Assembly (NCBI GenBank): GCA_017936265.1 | Contig: JAGBFX010000023.1 | Coordinates: forward strand, 1-54,788 | Direction: 5' to 3' | From: Bacteroidaceae bacterium | GTDB taxonomy: Bacteria; Bacteroidota; Bacteroidia; Bacteroidales; Bacteroidaceae | DNA: 54,788 bases | Shown here: positions 24,598-33,196 of the stretch, in pieces | Layout: each line of letters opens with the position of its first letter | Position numbering within the stretch: position 1 is the first letter of the stretch | Position numbers and translations under genes: made by a program | The notes under the pieces: model-generated | What the model saw: only the letters and a program-made list of their open reading frames with translations | Told to the model about the DNA's origin: nothing | Databases searched by the model: none

Positions 24598-26169
24598 TCA
24601 GCTTGTAACTCTCGGATGGTCCACGTTATAGTGCAGGCCGCGGCTCTCCTTGCGCTCCATTGCCCAGCGCATGATAAGATAACCTACATTTATTACGTTG
24701 CGTAACTCGCATAGCTCGCGGCTCACGACGCTCTTTTTGAACAGCTCCTCGGTCTCCTCGTACAACAGGTCAAGGCGGTTCCAGGCGCGTTTCAGGCGCA
24801 GGTCGGTGCGCACTATTCCCACGTATGTACTCATAATCTGCTGCACCTCCTTGGCATCCTGTGAGATGAGCACCATCTCTTCGTTCATCTTGGTGCCCTC
24901 ATCGTTCCACTCGGGAACTTCTTCCTTGTAGCTGTACTCCGCAAAGTGCGCAAGCGAATGCTTGGCAGCCGCATCGGCATATACCACTGCCTCGATGAGC
25001 GAGTTGCTTGCCAGGCGGTTGCCGCCGTGCAGGCCTGTGCATGAACATTCGCCCACGGCATACAGCCTGTGTATGCTGGACGCTGCGTTGAGGTCGACCT
25101 TTATGCCGCCGCAAAGGTAGTGTGCTGCCGGTGCAACGGGTATATAGTCCTTGGTTATGTCAATGCCCAACGAGAGGCATTTTTCGTATATGTTGGGGAA
25201 GTGGCGCTTTGTCTCCTCGGGGTCCTTGTGTGTGACGTCGAGGTATACATGGTCATCGCCACGCTGTTTCATCTCGTTGTCAATGGCACGTGCCACAATG
25301 TCGCGCGGGGCAAGCGAGAGGCGCGGGTCGTACTTGTGCATGAACTCCTTGCCGTCTCTGGTGCGCAGTATGCCACCGTAGCCGCGCATGGCCTCGGTAA
25401 TGAGGAACGAGGGCCTGTCGCCGGGGTTGTAGAGTGCTGTAGGGTGGAACTGCACGAACTCCATGTCCTGTACTGTTCCTTTGGCACGGTAGACCATTGC
25501 TATGCCGTCGCCCGTAGCTACAAGGGGGTTGGTGGTTGTCTTGTATACTGCACCGCAACCGCCGGTTGCCATCAGTGTCACCTTGCTCAGGAATGTATGT
25601 ACCTCGTTGGTGGCAATGTCAAGTATGTATGCGCCGTAGCACTCGATGTCGGGGGTCTGGCGTGTCACCTCAATGCCCAAGTGGTGCTGCGTGAGTATCT
25701 CAATGGCAAAATGGTTGTCGAAAATGGTTATGTTGGGGTGCTTGCGCACTGCCTTTATGAGTGACTCCTGTATCTCGGCGCCTGTGTTGTCGGCGTGGTG
25801 CAGTATGCGGAATTCGGAGTGTCCGCCCTCGCGGTGCAGGTCAAAATCGCCCTTCTCGTTCTTGTCAAAATCTACACCCCAGTCGATGAGGGCCTGAATC
25901 TGTGAAGGTGCCTCGCGTACTACCTTTTCCACTGCTGCGCGGTCGCTTATCCAATCGCCCGCAATCATGGTGTCTTCAATGTGCTTGTCGAAGTTGTCTA
26001 CCAGCCTGTTTGTCACTGAGGCTACTCCTCCTTGGGCAAAGAATGTGTTTGCCTCTTCGAGGGTGGTCTTGCAGATAAGCGCTACGTTTCCTTTGTCGGC
26101 AACCTTGAGCGCGTAACTCATTCCTGCTATGCCGGAACCGATTACAAGAAAATCAAATTTCTTAACCAT
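24598..26169 (-). CDS. nadB: L-aspartate oxidase
   Basis: A 523-residue FAD enzyme that oxidises L-aspartate to iminoaspartate, the first step of de novo NAD synthesis. The dinucleotide-binding motif FLVIGSGIAGMSYAL is at the N-terminus. Family landmarks are FFAQGGVASV, REGGHSEFRILHHADNTG, MEFVQFHPTAL and HYLCGGIKVDLNA. The C-terminal succinate-dehydrogenase-like helical domain is present. I chose the ATG at 26169 (MVKKFDFLVIGSG) over a frame running open to 26457, because the extra N-terminus is unlike the family and overlaps the divergent dacB gene. The partner genes nadA and nadC are not adjacent here. Confidence 0.95.
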   Translation of the reverse strand: MVKKFDFLVIGSGIAGMSYALKVADKGNVALICKTTLEEANTFFAQGGVASVTNRLVDNFDKHIEDTMIAGDWISDRAAVEKVVREAPSQIQALIDWGVDFDKNEKGDFDLHREGGHSEFRILHHADNTGAEIQESLIKAVRKHPNITIFDNHFAIEILTQHHLGIEVTRQTPDIECYGAYILDIATNEVHTFLSKVTLMATGGCGAVYKTTTNPLVATGDGIAMVYRAKGTVQDMEFVQFHPTALYNPGDRPSFLITEAMRGYGGILRTRDGKEFMHKYDPRLSLAPRDIVARAIDNEMKQRGDDHVYLDVTHKDPEETKRHFPNIYEKCLSLGIDITKDYIPVAPAAHYLCGGIKVDLNAASSIHRLYAVGECSCTGLHGGNRLASNSLIEAVVYADAAAKHSLAHFAEYSYKEEVPEWNDEGTKMNEEMVLISQDAKEVQQIMSTYVGIVRTDLRLKRAWNRLDLLYEETEELFKKSVVSRELCELRNVINVGYLIMRWAMERKESRGLHYNVDHPRVTS

Positions 26170-26289
26170 ATTATGATATCTCTTTTGGAGCCGTGTAAAA
26201 TTACAAAAAAATATAATAATACGCTGCTGTGCGCCATTTTTTCGTAAAATATCTGTAGTTTTACGGAGTATAAGACATTTTTTTGAACG

Positions 26290-27654
26290 ATGAAACTGCA
26301 CCTGATTATATATCTGTTGCTCTTCTCTCTTGCAGCCCCGGCGCAAAGGGCAATGAAGAACTCCATTGATTATCTGCTCAAGGATGAACTTCTGAACACG
26401 ATTGATGCTTCTGTCATGGTCTATGACCTTGATGATGATACCCTGCTCTATGCTCATCGCCCCGACAAACTTGTGCGTCCGGCCTCGGTGCAGAAGATTG
26501 TCACGTCGGTTGTGGCGGTTGATAAGTTGGGCGACGGATATACCATTGATACCGAGCTTTTCATAAAAGATAATGGGGAGTGCCGGAACCTTTACGTCAA
26601 AGGGCGTATGGACCCGCTCTTCGGTGTTGATGATATGGTGAAGATGGCATCTTCGGTACCGGGAGGCAGTGCAGTTGACACTCTTTTTGCCGATTGTTCC
26701 TTTATGGATTCACTCTATTGGGGCAGCGGGTGGATATGGGATGACAATCCCTATGGCTTTCAGCCTTATCTGTCGCCGCTTATGGTGTGCGGTGGTGCTG
26801 TGGAGGTTGTCGTTTCGCCTGCGTCAAAGGGCGAGGCCCCACATTATACTGTAACGCCCGAGTCCTCATTCTATTCCGTTGTGAATGAAGCGCGTAGCGG
26901 CGACCCCTCCCTCGGTAAGCTGACAATCCTTCGTGACTGGCTTGAGGATAGTAACCTCATCCGAATCAGGGGTAACTGTACCAAGCGCTACAAGGAGAAG
27001 ATAAACATGTACAAGTCGGCCGATTTCTTCCTTACCTTGCTTGCCGAGAAACTCGATTCTGTCGGTGTAGAAGTGAAGGTTATCTCTCTCGGATGTACAC
27101 CCGATGATGCAGAGCTTATTCATCTTGTCCGCCGTCCTGTAGTAGATGTCGTTGATGAGGCTCTCATGGAGAGCGACAATCTTTGCGCCGAGGCACTTGT
27201 ATATCATCTTGCCGCGCTCGGGAATGAGCCGCCATTGTCAATGGATGAGGGGTGTGAGGTGCTCCGCGGGTTCCTGAACAGGGAGGCCGGGGGATGCAAC
27301 GGATTCTCCGTAGCCGACGGCTCGGGGCTGTCGGTCTATGATTATATATCTGCCAGGCATCTTATAAACACTCTCCGGTATGCATACAAGGATAGCACTC
27401 TTTTCGATGTCATCTACAGCCGTCTGCCTATGTCGGGTGTGTCGGGTACAATGAAGAACCGCACCAAGGAGGGTGTCGCATATAAGAAGGTACGCGCAAA
27501 GACTGGAACAGTGAAGGGTGTATGTACTCTTGCCGGTTATGCGCATGCGTCAAACGGACATCTATGTGCATTCGTAATCCTGAATAACGGATTGCAGAAG
27601 GCTTCGGTTGTAAGACGTTGGCAGGATAAGGTGCTGGAGGCAATATGTCGATAG
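26290..27654 (+). CDS. dacB: D-Ala-D-Ala carboxypeptidase/endopeptidase, PBP4 (S13) family
   Basis: A 454-residue periplasmic PBP. The signal peptide is about residues 1-18 (ending APA|Q). The SxxK motif is ASVQK with Ser66 and Lys69, the SxN motif is SDN in MESDNLCAE, and KTG is in RAKTGTVKGV. The large insert between SxxK and SxN (MDPLFGVDDM, CSFMDSLYWGSGWIWDDNP) is typical of class C PBP4. It trims or opens peptide cross-links in peptidoglycan. It is divergent from nadB and convergent with queG, with the second hairpin repeat element in between. Confidence 0.93.
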   Translation: MKLHLIIYLLLFSLAAPAQRAMKNSIDYLLKDELLNTIDASVMVYDLDDDTLLYAHRPDKLVRPASVQKIVTSVVAVDKLGDGYTIDTELFIKDNGECRNLYVKGRMDPLFGVDDMVKMASSVPGGSAVDTLFADCSFMDSLYWGSGWIWDDNPYGFQPYLSPLMVCGGAVEVVVSPASKGEAPHYTVTPESSFYSVVNEARSGDPSLGKLTILRDWLEDSNLIRIRGNCTKRYKEKINMYKSADFFLTLLAEKLDSVGVEVKVISLGCTPDDAELIHLVRRPVVDVVDEALMESDNLCAEALVYHLAALGNEPPLSMDEGCEVLRGFLNREAGGCNGFSVADGSGLSVYDYISARHLINTLRYAYKDSTLFDVIYSRLPMSGVSGTMKNRTKEGVAYKKVRAKTGTVKGVCTLAGYAHASNGHLCAFVILNNGLQKASVVRRWQDKVLEAICR

Positions 27655-27661
27655 AGTAAAC

Positions 27662-27774
27662 GACTAAAAAGCGGATTTCTGCGTTATGCTGGCCTTAAAA
27701 ATCCTCATTTACCCTCAGTAAACTCCGGTTTTTAAGGCTGCACAAGCCTTGAACTCCATCTTTTTATTCATTTA
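27662..27774. repeat. Dispersed hairpin element, copy B (core inverted)
   Basis: The left flank GACTAAAAAG ... TTTCTGCGTTATGCT is at 27662-27690. A 10-bp stem follows (GCCTTAAAAA at 27692-27701 with its complement at 27729-27738). The core at 27702-27728 begins TCCTCATTTACC. The right flank CACAAGCCTTGAACTCC ... ATCTTTTTATTCA follows at 27739-27774. Flanks match copy A (8106-8218) in the same orientation. The core matches copy A only as its reverse complement, in 25 of 27 positions. It fills the gap between convergent dacB and queG and touches the queG stop codon. Confidence 0.85.
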
Positions 27775-28695
27775 CTTTTTAGGATCTTTCTTGCATTCTT
27801 TGATGTTCCGCATGAGCTGCTCATATCCGCAGCGCTCTACGGCTGAGCCCGAGAAGAGCTCGTTGTATTGCTCCTTTGTGAGCGTGCGCCATTTTTCGGC
27901 ATTCATCCGGATGAGTTCAGGCTTGGGCTGGAGTTCGGCGGTATCGTTTGGGGTTGCGAACCTGTTGTGCGGACATACGGCCTGGCACCTGTCACAACCG
28001 TAGAAACAGTTTCCCATCTTTTCACCGATATTTTCAGGCAACTCTCCGCGGTACTCTATTGTCAGATATGACAGGCATTCACGTGCATCGAAGCCCTCTC
28101 TCTTTAGTGCTCCCGTGGGGCAGTTCTCCACGCACTTGTTGCAGTTGCCGCAGTGGCTCTGCCTGTATGGTTCATCATACTCAAGTTCAATGTCGACAAT
28201 AAGCTCTCCGATGAAGAAGCAGGAGCCTTTGCCGGGGATGATGAACTGGCGGTTGCGCCCAATCCAACCCAGCCCGCTCTGCACGGCCCAATAGCGCTCA
28301 AGAACCGGCGCCGAGTCGCAGAAGGCGCGTCCTTGGCATGGAACCTTCTCATTTATGCTCTTCAGCAGCATGTACAGGCGCTCTTTGACCGCTTTGTGAT
28401 AATCGCAGCCTTGAGCGTAGTTTGATATCCCCTCAATGGCTCTTTTCGGGGTGTAGTTCAGGGCTACGACAATGATACTTCGGCAACCCTCGACAAGCAG
28501 GGTGGGGTCGTATCTCTTCTCGCAGTTGCGCTCAAGATAGTGCATCGTGCCGTGCTTGTCCTCTTTTGTCCAGCCCTCGATGAATGCAACCGTCTTCTCA
28601 TCGACGGCTGTAGCCTTGGCTATCCCGCAAGCGTCAAAGCCTACGCGGGCGGCCTCGCTCTTGATGAAAAGGGTAAGCTCCTTTCTCTCCATCAT
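27772..28695 (-). CDS. queG: Epoxyqueuosine reductase
   Basis: A 307-residue cobalamin-dependent iron-sulfur enzyme for the last step of queuosine tRNA modification. The N-terminal domain has FDACGIAKA and the catalytic-Asp region RAFCDSAPVLER. Two 4Fe-4S clusters are encoded by CGNCNKCVENCPTGAL and CDRCQAVCPHNRF. It lacks the C-terminal HEAT repeats of some longer homologues, in line with the compact Bacteroidetes form. The start overlaps the stop of the deacetylase gene (ATGA). Confidence 0.94.
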   Translation of the reverse strand: MMERKELTLFIKSEAARVGFDACGIAKATAVDEKTVAFIEGWTKEDKHGTMHYLERNCEKRYDPTLLVEGCRSIIVVALNYTPKRAIEGISNYAQGCDYHKAVKERLYMLLKSINEKVPCQGRAFCDSAPVLERYWAVQSGLGWIGRNRQFIIPGKGSCFFIGELIVDIELEYDEPYRQSHCGNCNKCVENCPTGALKREGFDARECLSYLTIEYRGELPENIGEKMGNCFYGCDRCQAVCPHNRFATPNDTAELQPKPELIRMNAEKWRTLTKEQYNELFSGSAVERCGYEQLMRNIKECKKDPKK

Positions 28696-29303
28696 TCAAA
28701 AACCTTGAAACTGTATCCTTGTTCAAGAAGCCAGTCGATGGAGCGTGGCAATGCGTATCTCAGGTTGCTTTCGGAACGCATGGAGTCGTGGAAGGTTATT
28801 ATGGAGCCGTTGCGTGTAAACTTCTTGACATTGGCAAGCACATCCTCTCCGTACAGGCGGAAACTGTAGTCACGCGTAACGAGGTCCCACATCACAAACT
28901 GGTAGCGTTTGCTCAGCTCCTCATACTGCAGGCGGCGCAGTATGCCGTGTGGCGGCCGGAATAGGTTACTGTGGATGAAGGCATCGGCCTGGTCTACATT
29001 CTCGACATACTCTTTTGTGCTTGTGAAGAGCCCCTTCAGGTGGTTGAATGTGTGGTTGCCCACGCGGTGTCCGTTCTCCACAACCTGCATATACTCCTGC
29101 GGGAACTTGTGCACGTTGTCGCCTACCATGAAGAATGTGGCTTTGATACCGTATCGCCCGAGCAGGTCAACGACCCATGGGGTAATGACAGGTATGGGCC
29201 CGTCATCAAAGGTCAGATAGACTGCCTTCTCGTTCGGGTCCATACGCCATAGCGCCTTGGGGTATATCCTGCGGAAAAATTCCGGAACCTGTTCTATAAA
29301 CAT
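28692..29303 (-). CDS. Polysaccharide deacetylase (NodB homology domain)
   Basis: A 203-residue carbohydrate esterase family 4 protein. The metal-binding motif is VYLTFDDGPIP, with Asp-Asp in TFDDGP, and the two His ligands are in GNHTFNH. Later motifs FRPPHGI and IITFHDSM complete the active site. No signal peptide or TM is visible, so it may be cytoplasmic or exported without a classical signal. Substrate is probably an N-acetylated glycan. It overlaps both the DUF2723 gene upstream and queG downstream by about 4 bases, making a tight three-gene unit. Confidence 0.9.
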   Translation of the reverse strand: MFIEQVPEFFRRIYPKALWRMDPNEKAVYLTFDDGPIPVITPWVVDLLGRYGIKATFFMVGDNVHKFPQEYMQVVENGHRVGNHTFNHLKGLFTSTKEYVENVDQADAFIHSNLFRPPHGILRRLQYEELSKRYQFVMWDLVTRDYSFRLYGEDVLANVKKFTRNGSIITFHDSMRSESNLRYALPRSIDWLLEQGYSFKVFE

Positions 29304-32300
29304 CAGCGAAGTTCTTTCTGGCTGCTTAACAGTATGTCATAGACCTTGTCCAATGAGTGTCCAACGTAGTTGTCGAACTTCTCCCTTATTGAATCCTCGC
29401 TCTCTTCCTCATCGACAAGCATTGCCTGTACACCTTCAAGAAGCTGCTTTGTGCGGTGCTCCTCGATTATCCTGTTACGTTCCCTTGGTCTCAGGGTATT
29501 GTACCAGTTCAGATATTCGTATTCACTCTTTACAACAACGCTTGCTGTCTTCTGACACTTCTCCTTGAGCATGTTCAGCGTGTCCTCGCCAAGGAAAAGA
29601 TCTGTTCCTGCAGCTTCCTTCTGACGCAGGTAAAGGTTCTTGTATGTCTTGGCAATCTCTAACGTTCCGTCTCTCAGCGGGTCGTGGCGCACAATGTCGC
29701 CCGGTAGCTCAGTGCTGTACCTGTCGAGCAGCATGATGACTTTTCTGGTCAGGTCAAGAACCTTCGTGCTGTCGTTGTCGCTCTCGGCAAGTATCATGTC
29801 ATTGTGCATGTACTGTGCCAGTGTCGCAATCTGTGTACGGTGCGTGCTTACCATGCGGTGTATCGTCTCATCGGCATAGTAATCCTTGTTCTCCTTTATT
29901 CCGCCCCACTTGAAACGGTCCATGACATTGTTGTAGAACTTCTCGGTATCGACTGGGTAATCATATATTCCTGTCTGTGAAGCCAATTCGGCTATCTGTG
30001 TCCAGTTGAAAGGAGTGATGCGGTAAGCGAGTCCTTCGAGTACAAAGAAGTTCTGAAGAATCTCGGGGTAGTTGTCCGAGCCTACAGTGATAGCCATGTA
30101 CAACGGACGCTCCCAGTTGGCATTGGCAAGCATGTCCAGTATCAGCAGTTCATGGCGGTAAATGGCTGTCATCTCAGTCATGTCAATCTCCATGTATTCG
30201 GGCATGATGCCGTTCTCCTTGAATATTCTCGGAATCTTCAGCCCTGAACGTACTATGGCTGCCGAATCGAGCGGGATGCGCATCATGCCGGTCGGGATGA
30301 TTGCCTTACCTGGCGACAACTCCTCGCCGACGCGGAGCATAATCCTGCCGTATGAATCCTGATATGATGCCATGTTCCTCTCCTCCTCGTTGTCCATTGA
30401 GCTGTTCCTTGCAAGCTGAATGAGCCTCTCTCCGTCGGCCATAATCCTGGGCTTGATGTAGGTCAGAATCTCATCCACCACCTTGCGTGCCTCGCTCTTC
30501 TCCTTGTCGTTGGCCTCGGCAATCCAATACTTTGTTATATTCCTTACATCGTGGATGTCGCCGATGAGCGCAGCCTTTTCGGGGTTTTTGCTCAGGAACT
30601 CCTTGATGTGTCTTGTGCCAAGGTCGGGTATTATGAACGTGTATTGGTTGGTGTCTCCAAGGTAATCCTCGCGCTCAAGGCTTATTGGCAGTGCCGGTGA
30701 CTCATATGCAGGACGCTTCATCTGGTCGATGTACCAGTCGGCCTGTATGTATGAGAGGTTGCATACACGTGCATCGGTGCGTTCGCCCTCTACTTCCTGA
30801 TTGTACCATAGCGGGAAGGTATCATTGTCGCCGCATGTGAATATTATCGGCGAGCAGTTGTCGGGCAGTGTCTTCAGGTAGTTCTGGCCGAAGTCACGGC
30901 ATGCGTATCTGCCGCTGCGGTCGTGGTCATCCCATGTCTGTGATACCATCTGTACGGGTACCATAAGGCAGATGATTGAAACTATTGCGTTCAGTACTGC
31001 GCTCTCCTTCTTTGTGCGTTTTTCAATGAATTCTACTATACCTGCCACGGCCATTCCAATCCAGATTGTAAAAGCATAGAATGACGCTGCATAAGCATAG
31101 TCACGCTCGCGTGGCTGCATTGGTGTCTGGTTCAGGTAAAGTACAATCGCAAGGCCTGTCATGAAGAACAGCATTCCTACAATGAGCAGTTGTCTCTTGC
31201 CCTCTTCGCCTCTTTTTGCCTGCCATATCAGTCCTATTATACCGAGTATCAGCGGAAGGGCGAAGAATACGTTGCGTCCCTTGTTGTTCTTGAGGCTCTC
31301 GGGCAACTCGTCAAGATTGCCGAGGCGCAGCTCATCGAGGAACCCGATGCCTGTTATCCAGTTGCCATGCTCTCTCTCGCCATGGCTCTGTATATCATTC
31401 TGTCGGCCTACGAAGTTCCAAAGGAAGTATCTCCAGTACATGTGGTTTACCTGGTAGTTGATGAAGAATGCAAGGTTGTCGAGCTGTGTCGGCATGGTTA
31501 CCCTGCCGCCTCTGTACTGTGAGGGAACGGTGTTGCGTATCTTGTGTCCTACCCATTTCTCGTAGTGGTCTTTGTGGTCGGAGCTGTGCATGCGGGGGAA
31601 CAGCATGTTCTGTGCTCGCAGGTACTCCTTGTTGTATTCGAGTATCCTGTATTCGCCTTTCTCGTAGTCACGTGTGTATACAGGGCTTGTATCGATGCTC
31701 TTTGCCCTGCCGTTCTCATCGTACATGATTTCGGAACCGAATGAATAACCATAGAACAGCGGGCGTGTGCCGTACTGCTCGCGGTTAAGATATGTGCCAA
31801 GGGTAAAGATATCCTCGGGCGAGTTCTGGTCCATAGGCGTGTTGGCCGATGAACGGATAACGATAAGTGCATACGAAGAGTATCCTATCATTATGAACAT
31901 AAGGCTCAGGAATATGGTGTTGAATGCCCTGAAGCTCACAAGATAGCTCTTTGTGCTTCTGATTATTCCCGATTTTGTTCCATTGCTCTCGTTGCTGCTC
32001 TTCTTGAGCATTGTAACGAATGCCAGTGCTGCCAGAGCTATGATTCCTATGATAACACTGAATGTGACATTGTGCCCGTAGAAAGGAATTCCGAGCAGGG
32101 CTACCGATGCTACAAGGATTGCCGATATGGTTTTCTGTGCTTTGGTTGTCTGCTCCTTGAATCTCTCGGTGCAGATTATGCCTGCTGCAAGCGTGCCGAA
32201 AAGTACAATCAGGTATACATAGAGTCCGGTGTTGAACGGCATGCCAAGGACATTCACGAACAGCAGTTCGAACCATCCGCCTACCTTTACAACGCCCGGT

Positions 32301-33007
32301 ACAATGCCGTAAAGCACTACAGCCACGAGTATTGCCGAAACGGCAAGCGCCAGCAACGTGTATTTCCAGTTCTTGCCGGGGAATTTCTTATAGTAGACGA
32401 CAAGTACAATTGCAGGGATACAGAGAAGGTTCAGCAGGTGTACGCCGATGGAAAGGCCTACAAGATATGCAATAAGTATGAGCCAACGGTCGCTGTGTGG
32501 CGAGTCGGCATTGTCCTCCCACTTGAGGATGAGCCAGAATACTACTGCTGTGAAAAGTGATGAGAAACTGTAAACCTCGCCCTCCACGGCACTGAACCAG
32601 TATGTGTCGCTCCATGTGTATGCGAGTGCTCCTACAAGGCCCGATGCCAGGATTGTTATGGTCTGGGCACCTGTTATCTCCCGGCTGTTACCCACAATGA
32701 GTTTGCGTGTAAGATGGGTGATGCTCCAGAACAGGAACAGGATACCTGCGGCACTCATCAGTGCCGACATGATGTTGACCATGTATGCTACATTCTCGGG
32801 AGCGGCAAACAGCGAGAAGAAATTCGCTGCAAGCATGAAGAACGGTGCGCCTGGCGGGTGTCCGACCTCCAGCTTGTTTCCTGAGAGGATAAACTCGGGG
32901 CAGTCCCAGAAACTTGCGGTAGGCTCAACGGTAAGGCAGTATGTCACGGCTGCGATAATGAATGTGAGCCATCCAAAAGTGTTGTTCAATAATTTGAATC
33001 GTTTCAT
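29303..33007 (-). CDS. DUF2723 multispanning membrane protein (GT117-like)
   Basis: A 1234-residue protein. The N-terminal half is a polytopic membrane region of about 12-14 segments starting with FGWLTFIIAAVTYCLTVEP and the family motif ASFWDCPEFI. A glycosyltransferase-C-like loop includes VGHPPGAPFFMLAANFFSL. A segment with DDHDRSGRYACRDF and FTCGDNDTFPLWYNQEVEG follows. The C-terminal 500 residues are soluble and helical. DUF2723 proteins are placed in a lipid-linked-sugar transferase family and occur almost universally in Bacteroidetes; substrate is unknown. A strong promoter lies directly upstream, and the deacetylase overlaps its stop. Confidence 0.88.
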   Translation of the reverse strand: MKRFKLLNNTFGWLTFIIAAVTYCLTVEPTASFWDCPEFILSGNKLEVGHPPGAPFFMLAANFFSLFAAPENVAYMVNIMSALMSAAGILFLFWSITHLTRKLIVGNSREITGAQTITILASGLVGALAYTWSDTYWFSAVEGEVYSFSSLFTAVVFWLILKWEDNADSPHSDRWLILIAYLVGLSIGVHLLNLLCIPAIVLVVYYKKFPGKNWKYTLLALAVSAILVAVVLYGIVPGVVKVGGWFELLFVNVLGMPFNTGLYVYLIVLFGTLAAGIICTERFKEQTTKAQKTISAILVASVALLGIPFYGHNVTFSVIIGIIALAALAFVTMLKKSSNESNGTKSGIIRSTKSYLVSFRAFNTIFLSLMFIMIGYSSYALIVIRSSANTPMDQNSPEDIFTLGTYLNREQYGTRPLFYGYSFGSEIMYDENGRAKSIDTSPVYTRDYEKGEYRILEYNKEYLRAQNMLFPRMHSSDHKDHYEKWVGHKIRNTVPSQYRGGRVTMPTQLDNLAFFINYQVNHMYWRYFLWNFVGRQNDIQSHGEREHGNWITGIGFLDELRLGNLDELPESLKNNKGRNVFFALPLILGIIGLIWQAKRGEEGKRQLLIVGMLFFMTGLAIVLYLNQTPMQPRERDYAYAASFYAFTIWIGMAVAGIVEFIEKRTKKESAVLNAIVSIICLMVPVQMVSQTWDDHDRSGRYACRDFGQNYLKTLPDNCSPIIFTCGDNDTFPLWYNQEVEGERTDARVCNLSYIQADWYIDQMKRPAYESPALPISLEREDYLGDTNQYTFIIPDLGTRHIKEFLSKNPEKAALIGDIHDVRNITKYWIAEANDKEKSEARKVVDEILTYIKPRIMADGERLIQLARNSSMDNEEERNMASYQDSYGRIMLRVGEELSPGKAIIPTGMMRIPLDSAAIVRSGLKIPRIFKENGIMPEYMEIDMTEMTAIYRHELLILDMLANANWERPLYMAITVGSDNYPEILQNFFVLEGLAYRITPFNWTQIAELASQTGIYDYPVDTEKFYNNVMDRFKWGGIKENKDYYADETIHRMVSTHRTQIATLAQYMHNDMILAESDNDSTKVLDLTRKVIMLLDRYSTELPGDIVRHDPLRDGTLEIAKTYKNLYLRQKEAAGTDLFLGEDTLNMLKEKCQKTASVVVKSEYEYLNWYNTLRPRERNRIIEEHRTKQLLEGVQAMLVDEEESEDSIREKFDNYVGHSLDKVYDILLSSQKELR

Positions 33008-33058
33008 TATTTGGAATATTTTGTTTCTTCGTGTATTGCTGGGTTTCGTGAAAAACGT

Positions 33059-33092
33059 GCAAATTTACCTAATATATAGGAAATGAACAAAA
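33059..33092 (-). promoter_or_regulatory. Complete promoter for the DUF2723-deacetylase-queG operon
   Basis: Read on the minus strand: TTTTG at 33092-33088, a 20-nt spacer, then TAAATTTGC at 33067-33059. This is the best full -33/-7 match of the window. It gives a leader of about 45 nt before the ATG at 33007. Confidence 0.75.
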
Positions 33093-33131
33093 TATTATCT
33101 CCAAAAAAGAGAGTGCCAACTGTTTATAGTT

Positions 33132-33196
33132 GTTAACGGAAAACTGAAAGCTGAAAACGGGAAATGGGCAGGTTTCACATTTTACATTTCCGTTTT
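33132..33196. repeat. Low-complexity intergenic repeat between DUF2723 and priA
   Basis: GTTAACGGAAAACTGAAAGC, then TGAAAACGGGAAATGGG, then CATTTTACATTTCCG. The first half recurs inside gldH at 13180. No gene or terminator with a T-run is seen. It directly abuts the priA stop codon at 33197. Confidence 0.5.

Noticed and set aside
26170-26457. N-terminal extension of nadB by 96 residues
   Set aside because: The extension has no similarity to L-aspartate oxidases, overlaps the divergent dacB start and its control region, and the ATG at 26169 gives the canonical N-terminus.
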